A stretch of 64,000 nucleotides of DNA. Origin: Cordilura impudica. Taxonomy: Eukaryota > Arthropoda > Insecta > Diptera > Scathophagidae. Below the pieces are notes generated by a model, which saw only the letters and a program-made list of their open reading frames with translations, was not told where the DNA came from and did no database searches. Where the stretch lies: assembly GCA_963682025.1 (NCBI GenBank), contig OY821518.1, positions 30,646,032 through 30,710,031 on the forward strand. The letters run 5' to 3'. The position numbers and the translations under genes are program-made. Shown here piece by piece: positions 1-10,916 of the stretch; position 1 is the stretch's first letter, and each line of letters opens with the position of its first letter.

Positions 1-159
1 AAAAAAAAAATAAAAACGAAAAATTAAAAATTAACCGATTAAAATAATAAATAATAATAAATATTTTTATGTTAACAGAGCCCCTGCAGTGGATTGCTAT
101 AAGTGATACGCTTTCTGTTTGATTTTAAGAAAGTGCTATAAAAAAATCTTTAATTACTA

Positions 160-1042
160 AAGGGTGATTTTTTGATAAAATTCAGAAAAATGCATGAAAT
201 CTTTATTTGAATCGATAGTACGGTCCGTATAATTTAATGTTTGAAGATTAATTCATGCAAATGTTGACCGTGATTGCGCCTCAAATGGTCCATCCGCTTA
301 GTCCAATTTTGGCATACTATTTCCAACATTTCGGCCGGTATCTCACGAAAAAATGCTTCAATTGAAGCGGGATTGTCTGTATAGACATGAGCTTTAACAT
401 AGCCCCACAAAAAATAGTCTAAAGGCGTTAAATCGCACGATCTAGGCGGCCAATTGACCGGTCCCGAACGTGAAATAAAATGTTCACCGAACTCGCCTCT
501 CAATAAGTCCATTGTTGCGCGTGCTGTGTGGCATGTGGCACCGTCTTGTTGAATCCACATGTCATGCAAGTCAAGCTCTTGCATTTTGGGCAAAAAAAAG
601 TTGGATATCATCTCACGTTGTTGAGCAACAGAGGCCCAATTGCTGCGAACGGCGACGAATCGATAATTGATGGTCATCATTAACACTGGCCGATACAGCT
701 GCGATATTTTCTTCAGTTCGCCCTCTACGTAAGCGTGTTGGTGGTTTAATGTCCAACAATGTAAATTTGGTGCGAAATTTAGTCACAATAGCCCGAATAG
801 CCGCTTCAGTGGGTCGATTAAACTGACCATAAAATGGAAGAAGCGCGCGATGAACTTTCTTAACAGAGCACGCATTTTGATAATATAATTCAATAACTTG
901 CAAGCGTTGTTCGTTTGTAAGACGATTCATGGTTAAATTATAGACCAAACTGAAGATGTTTGACAATGAAGCAAAACACGAAACGTGCGTCAGCTGTTTA
1001 AACCAGTGTTGCCAAACAGATAATAGCTAAAAAATCACCCTT
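160..1042 (-). mobile_element. Internally deleted DD41D (rosa-like) mariner element
   Basis: Terminal inverted repeats AAGGGTGATTTTTT (160-173) and its complement (1029-1042) are flanked by TA at 158-159 and 1043-1044. Inside is one broken transposase on the minus strand. Length is 883 bp, shorter than an intact mariner (about 1.3 kb) because the middle of the gene is missing. The host sequence is a family B repeat, which supplies the empty site and so proves the ends. Confidence 0.88.
234..966 (-). pseudogene. Mariner (DD41D) transposase, internal deletion and frameshift
   Basis: The N-terminal part (966 down to about 613) has the helix-turn-helix region (LTNEQRLQVIELYYQNACSV) and a SIRRRSQQLG helix. 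The C-terminal part (about 640 down to 234) has WIQQDGATCHTAR with the second catalytic Asp, then CDLTPLDYFLWG with the third. I count 41 residues between them, hence DD41D as in the rosa group of Tc1/mariner transposases. The segment with the first Asp (SDEAHF-like) is gone: the sequence jumps from ...CSTT to REMISNFF with a frame change near 630. It cannot encode an active transposase. Family assignment rests on motif recognition. Confidence 0.85.
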
Positions 1043-1227
1043 TAGATGTTTACACATCTCCCCTGCGATCGGACTCACATGATTTTTTTAGTTTATGTCT
1101 GAGGTCTCTCAAAATAAAAAAAACTTTAATGTAGGGCATTTCACAAAAAAATTTTTCTATCGATTTTCGTAACTTTTAAAGCTGAATATAGCCCAAAACC
1201 ATTTAGAATAAACATTCGAGTAAATTT

Positions 1228-1718
1228 TGCGATGTCCGTCTTTCCGTCTGTCTGTCAATCCATTCGTCCGTCCGTCCGTATTTGTGTCCATGTAAATCTT
1301 GTTATCAAACTACAGGTCGCAAATATGAATATAATTTAATAAAATTTGGTATGTAAGCTAAAACGTTACTTAAATTGGCGAAAATCGGTGGATGTACAGA
1401 CCTAGTCCCCATACAAATGAATCCTGTGAGATGGATTTAAATTGATATAAGATTCAAATTATCATATCAATCCCGGTCGAGTTTGATTTTTGTAGTATAA
1501 AATTAAACCATGTAAGACATTTTTTAGTCATATCCCCCCATATGAAGGTGCTCCTCTATCTTCATTTAAATCTATCAAAAATCCAAAATATTGAACAAAT
1601 TTTTCTGAAATTTGTTGTGTATATGTGACTTTACCAAATATGTTAGGATCGGTCATTTTTCGACTTAGGCCCCCATATAAATATAGCATCCGATATGAAC
1701 TTTTTCAAAAATGCCAGC
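1228..1718 (+). mobile_element. Old family A (INE-1-like) fragment
   Basis: Recognisable blocks in family order are the CCGTCCGTCCGT microsatellite (about 1266-1280), GTGTCCATGTAAA, CAGGTCGCAAATATGAATATA and CATATAAATATAGCATCCGATATGAAC. Both termini and the 3' palindrome are missing, and divergence is higher than in the copies near 20.9 or 51.3 kb. Confidence 0.7.
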
Positions 1719-1744
1719 AAAAAAGCTTATAACAAAGCATAGTT

Positions 1745-2355
1745 CAAATAACCCAAAGCTAGTTAAAGACAATTTATTCTAAAGAATATGAAATATAAAA
1801 TTAAATCTATTTATTTTGATGTATTTAAGGATGATTTAGTGTGCGATTCAAATTGTTTTCTGTAATCACTTACGACTTGCAATAAGTATTAATTTTCTTT
1901 AATTTTATATCTATAATATTAATAGGCTAGGCGATTTCTTGTGACTGATGTTTTGTTCTACTACCGTTTTTTCCCCATTTTGACCAAACGTATATTATTT
2001 GAAAGGTATTTCTTTTTAGCCGTTTTGCAGACTTAAAGATTTTTAAAATTTTTCCCTTATTTTCAGTAAATTGCATTTAAAGTTGCTACTAACACATACA
2101 TTAAATTATACAATGCTATGTGTGTGTTTATTAAATTTGTTAAAGTGTTTGGAATAAAAATGAGTTTGCCTTTTTGTGTTGACTTGTGAATTGGCTATAA
2201 TTGATAAGCATACCTTTAGGGTCTTTATTTAATAAAAAAATAAACTTTCCTAGAATTTCCACTCGAATTTCGAGGGCTGGAATCTGCTAGTTATTATATT
2301 ATTATATTTCACATTCTTTTGAATAAATTGTCTTTTGTTAGCTTTGGGTTATTTG
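1745..2355. repeat. Inverted repeat (about 52-bp arms) around a Helitron
   Basis: CAAATAACCCAAAGCTAG... at 1745-1796 is repeated inverted at 2304-2355 (...TTAGCTTTGGGTTATTTG). The arm resembles part of the R3 repeat (AATAAATTGTCTTT-TTAGCTT-GGGT). Family C copy C1 sits between the arms. This may be the remains of a terminal-inverted-repeat element into which C1 jumped. Confidence 0.5.
1910..2290 (+). mobile_element. Family C Helitron-like element (C1)
   Basis: It starts TCTATAATATTAATAGG and ends with a short palindrome (ACTCGAATTTCGAG) about 10 bases before CTAG, followed by a host T (2291). This is the non-autonomous Helitron layout: 5' TC, 3' hairpin, CTRR, insertion before T. The same unit recurs at 9.6, 19.7, 27.95, 28.6, 35.0, 37.8 and 58.9 kb. 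It has no coding capacity. Confidence 0.8.
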
Positions 2356-2564
2356 TGGGTCTTCTTATTTTATTTAGAAAAATTTAGATAATTTTTAAAA
2401 ATAAAACAATGTTATAACAAAATTGGTTTAAAGTTGTTTTAATTTATATTCGCGAGCAATAAGCAGATAATTGCACCAAAGATATATCACAATGGATTAT
2501 TTTGATCCCAGGAGCACTGAAGGGTTAAATAAATAAAAATTAACTGAATTATTTTTCTTAAATT

Positions 2565-3655
2565 CTAAATAGTGGTTTCATCGAGTTTAATAGAAAAATT
2601 CGTTTTCGGTAATTTTTATTTAAAAATATCTTAAAATCCAAAGCTGGCCTTTGCAAATAATGGGTTAACGTTCTCGGATTTATCCCAAATCTTAGGAACG
2701 GAAGTTCTACACATTTGGTTATTATATTTTAAGCATCGCATCTAAAAATTCCACAGCAGTTATAAAATATTTCAATTTTTTGAATAAATTGTCTTTTATT
2801 AGCTTGGGGTCATATGTGACCCCAATTACAAAATGGTTTATGGGGTCATATTATTTTTTTCCGCAACCCTAGGCTATTAAGATAAAATATAATGTTTAAA
2901 AGTAGACAAGTGATGAATTTTTGATACAAAGCATTTAGAAATAGTACATTTACAGAATATTTTACTAAAATCCCATTTTTCTCGAAATCCGCAAAAATAA
3001 AATCCTTGTAAAAAAAATTCTGGCATAGGGACTTAGTTAAAAATTCACACAATTAATCTCTAACATGCATTTAACAAGACCTTGTTTAAGAAAATTTTTC
3101 AAAACTTGAAAAAGGAGTTTTAAAAATTTTATCAAAAAAAATTTCCATGTTCGGTCTCAATGCTTAATAGGTTCACAACGTGGTAATAATACAATAGTTC
3201 ATATCTGAGCACTTATAAGTATAGTGACCAAAAAAAATTAAAGCTTAAATCAATTTCTCAAAGTTGAAAATAATATCATCAAATTTCATGACCTAGTTTT
3301 TTTTTTGACACAAAAGTGGTCTGGGGCATTTGCTATTTATTGGCGAGGTTTTATTCGATTTTGAAGTTTTATAACTTTTGGGAAAGACAATTTAATACTA
3401 ATCCCGAATTATATAACATCTTGTCGGAAAAGTTCAACTATAGAACGAAATTTTCGTAAAATCTCAAAGAAAGTCATATTTTCCCCATATAAAACACACT
3501 TGAAATTTTAAATTTTCAATTTTCACCTCCAAATGTTTCTTGATTGGGCCAAAACTTTGTATTTCTCAGTTTTTTTTGCAAATCGCATATTTCTAGGGGG
3601 TGAGACCGAGAGTTTGAACATTTTTATTTTCTCCATATAATGAAGGGCCACCCTA
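2565..3655 (+). repeat. R3 interspersed repeat, uninterrupted copy
   Basis: About 1.1 kb is shared with 23786-24024 plus 26581-27371. Shared landmarks are GGGTTAAC, CACATTTGGTTA, TTAGCTTGGGGTCA, AACCCTAGGCTATTAAGATAA, CAAAAGTGGTCTGGGGCATTTG, ATTTTCCCCATATAAA and ATATAATGAAGGGCCACCCTA. I see no coding region or obvious terminal repeats, so the class is unknown. This copy gives the NUMT-free version of the site interrupted at 24 kb. Confidence 0.7.
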
Positions 3656-3715
3656 CTGTGTAAACTGGTGTGCAGGGTACGAAAACACCTTGAAATCAAA
3701 AATAGTTTTGTTTAT

Positions 3716-4135
3716 TAAGAAGTATCTGTGGTCAGGGTTTAATGACTTTGTGCTGATGATGTTTGTAACTATAAAAAATATTTAACCCAGAGCCATCTTT
3801 TATTATACAGATCGACCGTCCGTCCATCCGTTCGTCCGTTTGTCTCAGGGCCCATGTAAACCTTATAATCAAACTGGCCACAAATATGAATACATTTTGA
3901 TGGAATTTGGCATATAAGCTTCTATCAGCCATAGTGTGAACGCTATTGAAATTGGTGAAAATCGCTAAATGCTCAGACTTAGACCCCATACAATTGACCC
4001 ATATGAAATCGACTTAAATTGCCATAAGATCCAAAGTAGCATATAGATCTCGCTCGAATTGGGTTTGTGTATGTTTATTACATCCATTAATCATGAGTCC
4101 ATATAAAGCTGATTCCCACTTAAAACAAGCTATCT
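3716..4135 (+). mobile_element. Degenerate family A fragment
   Basis: It contains AATGACTTTGTGCTGATG, ATATTTAACCCAGAGCCATC, CCGTCCGTCCATCCGTTCGTCC and GCCATAAGATCCAAA in family order. No 3' palindrome is present. Any reading frame here is a by-product of the repeat. Confidence 0.65.
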
Positions 4136-4202
4136 ATACTTCAATAAATGGAATATCTAAGTAAATATCGATAAAACCCAAACTATCATTTTTCCATTTA
4201 AG

Positions 4203-4346
4203 AATTCCCCAAAACGGATTACTTCATTAGCATTGATTTTTCAAGGAAATACAATTCCCCTAAGAGATGACATCAAGTATCTGGGTATTACCTTAGATAA
4301 AAAACTGAATTTCAAACCACATATTCTAAACACATGTGTCACCTAA
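4203..4346 (+). pseudogene. Non-LTR retrotransposon RT fragment
   Basis: About 47 codons read NSPKRITSLALIFQGN, then DDIKYLGITLDKKLNFKPHI, the conserved segment just after the catalytic core in Jockey-group reverse transcriptases. A stop follows at 4344-4346. Upstream RT motifs and YADD are absent, so this is a scrap. It is not the same copy as the LINEs at 4.5-8.4 or 19.3-23.5 kb. Confidence 0.65.
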
Positions 4347-4769
4347 AGCCAAATTTCTTGTTTCCAATTTAATTTGCACATTTACCCATTTTCTTGTTTC
4401 TTGTATCTTATTGATAATATTTGAGACCCATACACCATAAATTTCCTTTTCAAAGAATTGTTTGTTTAATAAATACAAAATGTACCCAGTATTTTATTTA
4501 TTTATTTATTTAATTTGGTATCCCACCCAACAAGACATGTGATCTTCAAACAGAGCGGGTTCTAATATATGTTAAATTGATTTATGATGTACAATGGAAC
4601 TTAAAGCTATTATCTCAATATTTAAATTTAATTAAAAAGTAATTAAAAAATAAAAGAATTAAAAAATAAATAAAAATAAAAATAAAAATAGGAATATTGA
4701 GCATTAAAAATAAAAACATCCATATAAGTAAGAAAAAACTAAATAAAAATTGATAAATTAATAATAAAA

Positions 4770-5567
4770 CAAGTAAGAAAATTATAGTCGGTCGAGACCG
4801 ACTATATGATACCCTATACCATGCGTTTAGAGACCTTATCTCTCAGGCCCAACTAACTAGATATAGAAAATAAGCATAAACCAAATTTGAGTGGGTTTTT
4901 TATTAATTTTTTCGGCTGCAAATATGAAAAAGTTCATATCGGATGCTATATCTATATGGGGACTAGACCCAAAAACGGACCGATCCTGACCATGATTGGT
5001 AAAGTCTCTTGTATTTTGCAAAACTATGTACAAACTAAATTTGAGAAGAATCAGTGCAATATTTTTGTTTTTTGATAGATTTAAGTGAAGATCGGGAGGC
5101 AGCTCTATATGGGGCCTATGACTAAGAGTTATCCAATAGGGATCATTTTTGGACTACTGATTAATGGATGTAATATATATGTACAAACCCAATTTGACTA
5201 AGATTTGTATGATAATTTGGATCTTATGGCAATATATGTGTTGATTTCATAGGGGTCACTTGTATGGGGCTAGGTCTGAACATGGACCGATTCTCACCAA
5301 TTTCAATAGCGTTCATCCCATGGCCGATAAAAGATCAAATACCAAATTTCATCAAAATATATTTATATTTGCGACCTGCAGTTTGATTACAAGCTTTACA
5401 TGGACACACAAACGGACGGACGGACGGACGGACATCGTTAAATCGAATCAGATAGTGATTCTGATTCGATCGGTATAATTAAAGATGGGTATAGGTAAAA
5501 TATTTTTGGTTGTTACAAACAGCAGCACAAAGTTATTATACCCAAACCACATAGTGGTATAGGGTAT
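4770..5567 (-). mobile_element. Family A (INE-1/Helentron-like) element A3, near full length
   Basis: On the plus strand it opens CAAGTAAGAAAAT plus a palindrome (one GTCGAGAC variant at the centre), then ATACCCTATACCATGCG. It closes with (GGAC)n and CATAGTGGTATAGGGTAT. The true 5' end is therefore at the high coordinate. It is inserted in the LINE 3' UTR. Confidence 0.82.
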
Positions 5568-5788
5568 AAAAAGGAGAAGATATGAAAACAAATATTAAAT
5601 AAAGAATGAAATCAAAAACTAACAATACAATATTGATGTATAAAATATAGAAAAATTACAATACTACTTAGAATAAAAAAAAACAAAAGAAAAAGAAGAG
5701 GAAAAAAAATATGTATAAATTAACTTAAAAGCTATTTTGACAATTGTTAATTTTATGTAATGTAGATGAGTTGTAAAAACAACAATTC

Positions 5789-7059
5789 CTATTTGTATCG
5801 CTCGAAAATTATTTTCTTAAAAAGTAAGACGTTGCTAACTTCTTTAATTGTAGAGGGTAAACTATTCCAAAGACGTACCGCAAGTATGAAAAACTGCCAT
5901 TCAGATACCAAAGTATGGTGCCGAAATTGTATTAAATTGTTATTTCTTCGGAGCCTACTAAAACGCAAACGCTTATAAAGATATTCTGGTTCTTGATTTA
6001 TAATAATTTTGTGTAAAAAAATGAGTGATTTTATTTTTAGTAGGTCATCAAAATTGACCCCATAGATTGTCTTTGAGTAGGAAGAAATGTGATCAAACCT
6101 TCTGAGACCAAAAACGTACCTTGCGACATTGTTAAACGTGATGTTTAACCTGGTTCTACACCTAGCGTCGCAACTTGCAAAGATTTCACATGCATAAAGT
6201 AATGTCGGTATTAGGTAGGTCTTAGCTAGTAGTAAACGAATACTACCTAGGTTGCAATATTGAGTGTACCAGAGAGTTTGCAACATTGAATAGGTTTTTC
6301 CACACGCCGCTGCAATGTGATCTGACCAGGTAAGATTTTTGTTAAAAACAACACCCAGATTTTTGGCTCATTCGACAATATCAATTTGCTGATCATTTAA
6401 ATAAATGTTTGGTTTTAGTGGTATTCTAGTTAATCTATTACGCATCAGAACGCACTTAGTTTTTAAAGGGTTAAGGCTGAGACCGTTTGCAACCGCCCAA
6501 TTTGAGATTCGTTTTAAATCATCATTCAGTTTTCTACTGCAGTCCTCAATTTTTCCTTTTTTGCTGCTAATGTACAGTTGTACATCATCGGCATACATTC
6601 TTACATTGCAGTGGATTAACAGTTTAGGGAGGTCAGTAGCATATATTGTGAAAAGGAGGGGACCAAGAATAGAACCCTGTGGAACGCCTCTTGAAACAGG
6701 AAGAAACGCTGATGCTGTATTATTTATTTCTACGCATTGAACGCGATTTACTAAATAAGATGTCATCAGTGCAACTGATGTCGGGGAAAAGTGGATCATT
6801 TTCTTAAGTTTTTGCAGGAGGACTGTGTGATCCACTGTGTCAAAAGCTCTTGAGTGATCTAACAGCACTAAAAATACCACGCATCCATCATCAATTTCTT
6901 TTCTGATATCTTCAGATACATCGGCTAGAGCAGTAACGCAGCTGTGTTTGGCACGAAACCCGGATTGACGGTCAGTGAGTAAATTATTATTGTTTAAATA
7001 TGTCGTTATTTGACTATGAAGGAGTCGTTCAAATGCCTTTGACAGATAAGGTAAAATAG
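5789..7059 (-). pseudogene. LINE reverse transcriptase and C-terminal domain
   Basis: RT motifs are in order: LDHSRAFDTVDHTVLL, RGVPQGSILGPLLF, MYADDVQLY (the YADD catalytic box near 6590) and ANGLSLNPLKTKCVLM. Just upstream (7059-6880) a frame-shifted stretch reads YRPLAILPYLSKAFERLLHSQ and DRQSGFRAKHS. Downstream, 6286-5789 carries the conserved tail (RLLLAKTYLIPTLLYACEIF, RFDHISSY, LWNSLPSTIKEV). Breaks lie near 7060 and between 6368 and 6286. The catalytic box is intact but the chain is not continuous. It belongs to the Jockey/CR1 group; I do not assign a clade. Confidence 0.82.
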
Positions 7060-8400
7060 CTAAAGGACGATATTCAGTGGCTGACTTTTGTGTGTTATAT
7101 ATGGCAAAATTAAGGGGAGAAGCATTTTCAAAAAAGTAGGGTGGATACCATCAATACCAGTTGCATTTGACTTTATCGACTGACAGCTCTTAAGTACGTC
7201 CAATTGACGAACACATTCAAATGAGAAAAGGGTTTCGGGGGGACAGGTATCAATATAGTTATTATAATAGGTGTGATCAGCTTGAGGCATAGAGATATTA
7301 ATAAAATTCGCGTTAATTTCATTTGGATTTGATGGTGAAATATCCGCTGATCTTTTAGTTTTGCCAACTCCAATTTCTCTAATGGTTTTCCATTTTTTCT
7401 TGGTATCAATTAATGCGGAAAACTTTTCAGCATAGTATGTGGCCTTAGCCTTCCTAACATATTTATTAACAGCTCTACTTGTTGTGCGATATAATTCGTG
7501 TAGGTTATCTGATTTAAAACGCTCCCATCGGAAAAGAACTCTATCACGATAATCAATAAGTTTTCTAATCTCTGGTGTGAACCAAGGTGTTTGTCGCTTA
7601 CATATTGCCCCGACTTTGATTGGGACTATAGTGTTATATAAAGGAGAGATATGATTTTCCAAGAATAATAGTTGATCATCTACCGACCACAAAAAGTAAA
7701 TGAGATTCCAATCTATTTGGCAACATGCTTCCTCCAAGTATGGGTTATTAATGTTTTTGAAGTCTCTAAATTCTATGGTTTTACTAGGAGTTTTTAACAG
7801 TATGTCGTAAGTCATAAAAATAAGGTCGTGCTTAGAAAAACATGGAGCAGACAGTTGGTCATATATCAAAGTGTTTTCTTCATTAGAGACAAAAAATAAG
7901 TCCAATAATGTGCTGTAAGTGGCTGTGAAGTGTGTTGGAATATGCATATTCACGGGAGTGAGAAAGAAGGATTTCATATTTTCGACCATACTACAGTTTT
8001 CTAAAAGGTTTGCATTAAAATCTCATGTAATTATAGTGTTGTTGTAATAGGGTATAAAATCAGTGGTCAACATTTCATAAAAGTAACCGAGGTCGATATT
8101 GCGATTTGGTCTGTAGACACTACCAACAAGAATTTTACCTCCCACATCCCGTATTTCTAAAAATAAATGTTCCACCTTATCATTTTCAACGTTAACACTT
8201 CTGCACTTAACTTTACTAATTAGTCCACTTTTAATGGCTACACCTCCGTATCCATCAGTTCTGTCAGCTCTGTAAAGTCAATAACCGTCCACTGATACGA
8301 GACTATCTGTAATTGATTCGTCAAACCAAGTTTCAGATACACATATAACGTCCATACCAGAATTTTCAAAGATATGCCGAAACTCGTCAAACTATTTTAG
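7060..8400 (-). pseudogene. LINE AP-endonuclease and linker
   Basis: From 8385 down the frame reads FDEFRHIFENSGMDVICVSETWFDE, then a TGA stop, LYRADRTDGYGGVAIKSGL, VGSVYRPNRNIDLG, a second TGA where Gly of GDFN is expected, DFNANLLENCS, then an open frame (7989-7060) with STLLDLFFVSN, SKHDLIFMTYD and PWFTPEIRKLIDYRDRVLFRWERFK. SETW, YRPN, (G)DFN and SKHDLI are endonuclease landmarks of Jockey-group LINEs. The two stops disable it. It runs directly into the RT region downstream. Confidence 0.82.
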
Positions 8401-8440
8401 CCATTTTTACTCCATTAACATTTTAATTAACAAAAATTTT

Positions 8441-8865
8441 TATAAGTTAGTATTACTCCCAATTTTATAGCATCCATCACTCATCAAATTCTCTTTCATA
8501 TCGAAATATGTATGCTGATAGTTGTATAATCAATTTTTATTGTATTGATTGTTAATAAAATTCGGTACAGTTCAATATAGCACTCATTTTTATAATCCAC
8601 AAAATTCTTATGACATTTTTTTTGTTATCCTGATTGCAAATTGGAGTTGTCATATTGTCTTAAAGTTTTACTATTGAGTTAAATTAGTTCAAGCCAGTTT
8701 TATTATCTACAGTTTTATGATAAATCTCTCAGCCATATATATTTCTTGTACTTGCTAGCATTTGCTTTTTATTTTGTTTGTTTGTTTGTCTTTCCTGTGT
8801 GACTTTAATGCCACTATAAACAAAAAAATTCTTGCTGCCCCATTTTATTGTCCATGACTATATAC
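8441..8865. other. AT-rich spacer, no feature seen
   Basis: About 425 bp of A+T-rich sequence between the LINE and an INE-like repeat. I see no conserved frame, tandem repeat or terminal motif. Confidence 0.4.
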
Positions 8866-9157
8866 CCTACACTAGAGTGTGGTCAGTACATTCTATTATA
8901 AAGTTTTAAACTAACAAAATAGCTTGAAATAGATAGACTTCTTAAATTGAGGATTGACAAAAAACTATTGGAATTCTTAAATTTTTAAACTATTTCTTTT
9001 AACTCATACTCTCTGTCTGTCTGTCTGACTGTCTGTCTGTCTGCCATGGGTGGACCCCATTCCCCCTTATCCAATTGGTCTGAAACTTGGCCCATAGTCT
9101 TGTCGTGACTACAGATTAATTTTGCCAATAACGATAATAAATTCAATAGCTTAGGGA
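8866..9157 (+). repeat. INE-1-like repeat of a different subfamily
   Basis: It starts ATACCCTACACTAGAGTGTGGT, contains a CTGTCTGTCTG microsatellite (about 9010-9040) and GGTCTGAAACTTGG. The layout matches INE-1-type elements but the sequence differs from family A. A related copy begins at 30322. Confidence 0.5.
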
Positions 9158-9485
9158 AAAGTAAGAAAATTATAGTCGCTCTAGACCGATGATACAATAC
9201 CTTATAGCGTGGGTTTCGTCGGAGGATCTTAGATTCAACTTTGTTGAGGCAATAACTGGATAGAGAAAATAAGCATATTGGTATTATTATTAATTTGTGG
9301 AGACTAGGTCAAGAAATGGTCTGATCATGACCATATTTAGTAAAGTCGCTTACTTTTCCCTAGAAGATAATTAAACCAAATTTGAAAAAAAAACTATGCA
9401 AAATTTTTGGTTTTTTGATAAATTTAAGTGAAGATCGGAAATAAGCTTTATATGGGGACTATGACTAAAAATGGTCCTAATTGTT
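9158..9485 (-). mobile_element. Partial family A copy, 3' end only
   Basis: AAGTAAGAAAATTATAGTCG opens a degraded palindrome (CTCTAGACCGATGATA), then family A sequence to the TTTAAGTGAAGATCGGAA block and TATATGGGGACTATGACTAA. The 5' half with (GTCC)n is absent. Confidence 0.7.
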
Positions 9486-9629
9486 TTATGGATTTGACGT
9501 TAGTGATTCCAAATATACACTCATTTGTTTTTTCACAGCTCTTGTTTACGGGTTATAGCTTCCACTTAAAATCACACTGTGTTACGGTGTAAATTTGCTG
9601 ATAATTAAAAAAATTTTAAATTTTTTTAG

Positions 9630-10905
9630 TCTATAATATTAATAGACAAGGGGATTTCTTGTGACCGATATAAAAATTTTAGTTAACAACCGATTTTGAC
9701 CCAACATACCTCATTTGAAAGGTATTTATTTTTAGCTGTCCACCAGATTTACAGATTTGCACCGTCTAGAACATTTTTTTTTTAAGTAATGCTCATTTAA
9801 AGTTGCAATAATAAAACACATACCGTATTATAAATATCAAGAGCCCTGTGTTGAATTGTGTATTGTCCAAAATTTATTAGCATACCTTTTGGTTCCTTTA
9901 AAATTATTTATTAATAAACCCATTTATATATCTTCTGTGTGTTCAACAAATATTTATAATGAAATTGAATGACTTTTATTTAAAAAGTGTTGAATTGTAA
10001 ATTTAATTGTAAATTGTGTTGAATTGTGAACTGACTAATTTTAATTAGCATAAATTTAGGCTACTATAAAATTATTTATTAAATGAAAAAAAAAACAAGT
10101 AAAATTATAGTCGGTCTAGACCGACTATACGATACCCTATACCATGCGTTTAGAGACCCTATCTCTTAGGCCCAACTAACTGGACATAGAAAATAAGCAA
10201 AAACCAAATTTGAGTGGGATTTTTATTAATTTTTTTGGCTGCAGATATGAAAAAGTTAATATCGGATGCTATATCTATATAGGGACTAGGTCCAAAAATG
10301 GACCGATCCTGATCATGTTTGGTAAAGTCTCTTGGAAAAATATATATAAACAAAATTTGAGAAGAATCAGTGCAATATTTTTGTTTTTTAATAGATTTAA
10401 GTGAAGATCGGGAAGCAGCTCTATATGGGGTCAAAGGGATCATTTTTGGACTACTCATTAATGGATGTAATGAACGCATACAAACCCAATTTGAGTAAGA
10501 TCTATATGACAATTTGGATCTTATGGCAATTTATGTCGATTTCATATGGGTAATTTGTATGGGGGCTAGGTCTGAACATGGACCGATTCTCACCAATTTC
10601 AATAGCGTTCATCCCATGGCCGATAAAAGCTTATGTACCAAATTTCATCAAAATACATTCATATTTGCGACCTGCATTTTGATTACAAGCTTTACATGGA
10701 CACACAGACGGACGGACGGACATTGTTAAATGAACTCAGAAAGTGATTCTGATTCGATCGGTATAATTAAAGATGGATCTAAGTCAAATATTTTTGGTTG
10801 TTACAAACAGCAGCACAAAGTCATTATACCCAAACCACATAGTGGTATATGGTATAAAAATTTCCTAGAATTTGCACACGAATTTTGAGGGCTGGGCTTT
10901 TCTTG
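9630..10905 (+). mobile_element. Family C element (C2) split by family A
   Basis: It starts TCTATAATATTAATAGACAAGGGG. The C sequence resumes after the family A insert with TTTCCTAGAATTTGCAC...GAGGGCTGG at 10858-10897, but the terminal CTAG is replaced by CTTTTCTTG. Two versions of the internal TTGAATTGTGA stretch (near 9850 and 10018) suggest a local duplication. Confidence 0.7.
10096..10855 (-). mobile_element. Family A element A5 inside C2
   Basis: Both ends are present: CAAGTAA with the intact palindrome on the low side, AGTGGTATATGGTAT on the high side. It carries (GGAC)n near 10709-10722. The flanks are A-runs of the host C element, in keeping with insertion at T-rich sites. Confidence 0.85.
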
Positions 10906-10916
10906 TATAATTTAAT

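Larger units (their letters stand above)
1..1095 (+). mobile_element. Family B Helentron-like element, 3' part (B1), split by mariner
   Basis: The window opens in the A-rich array (1-50). It continues with the family-specific stretch containing GCAGAGCCCCTGCAG (about 77-91) and ends with the GATGTTTACACATC motif (1045-1058) and a CGATCGGACTCACATGAT tail. The same order occurs in the copies at 38639-39692 and 54604-56096. A mariner occupies 160-1042. Removing it with one TA restores ATTACTAGATGTTTACACATC, as in other B copies. The 5' half lies outside the window. Confidence 0.8.
4492..8440 (-). mobile_element. Jockey-group LINE (LINE-1 of window), 5'-truncated, with family A insertion
   Basis: Read on the minus strand, an endonuclease begins near 8400, reverse transcriptase follows, then a C-terminal region ending at 5789, a 3' UTR and an AAATAAATAAATAAAT tail (about 4492-4516). 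A family A copy (4770-5567) sits in the 3' UTR. The first ORF (gag-like) is not visible, so the copy is 5' truncated. Stops and frameshifts make it inactive. Confidence 0.8.
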
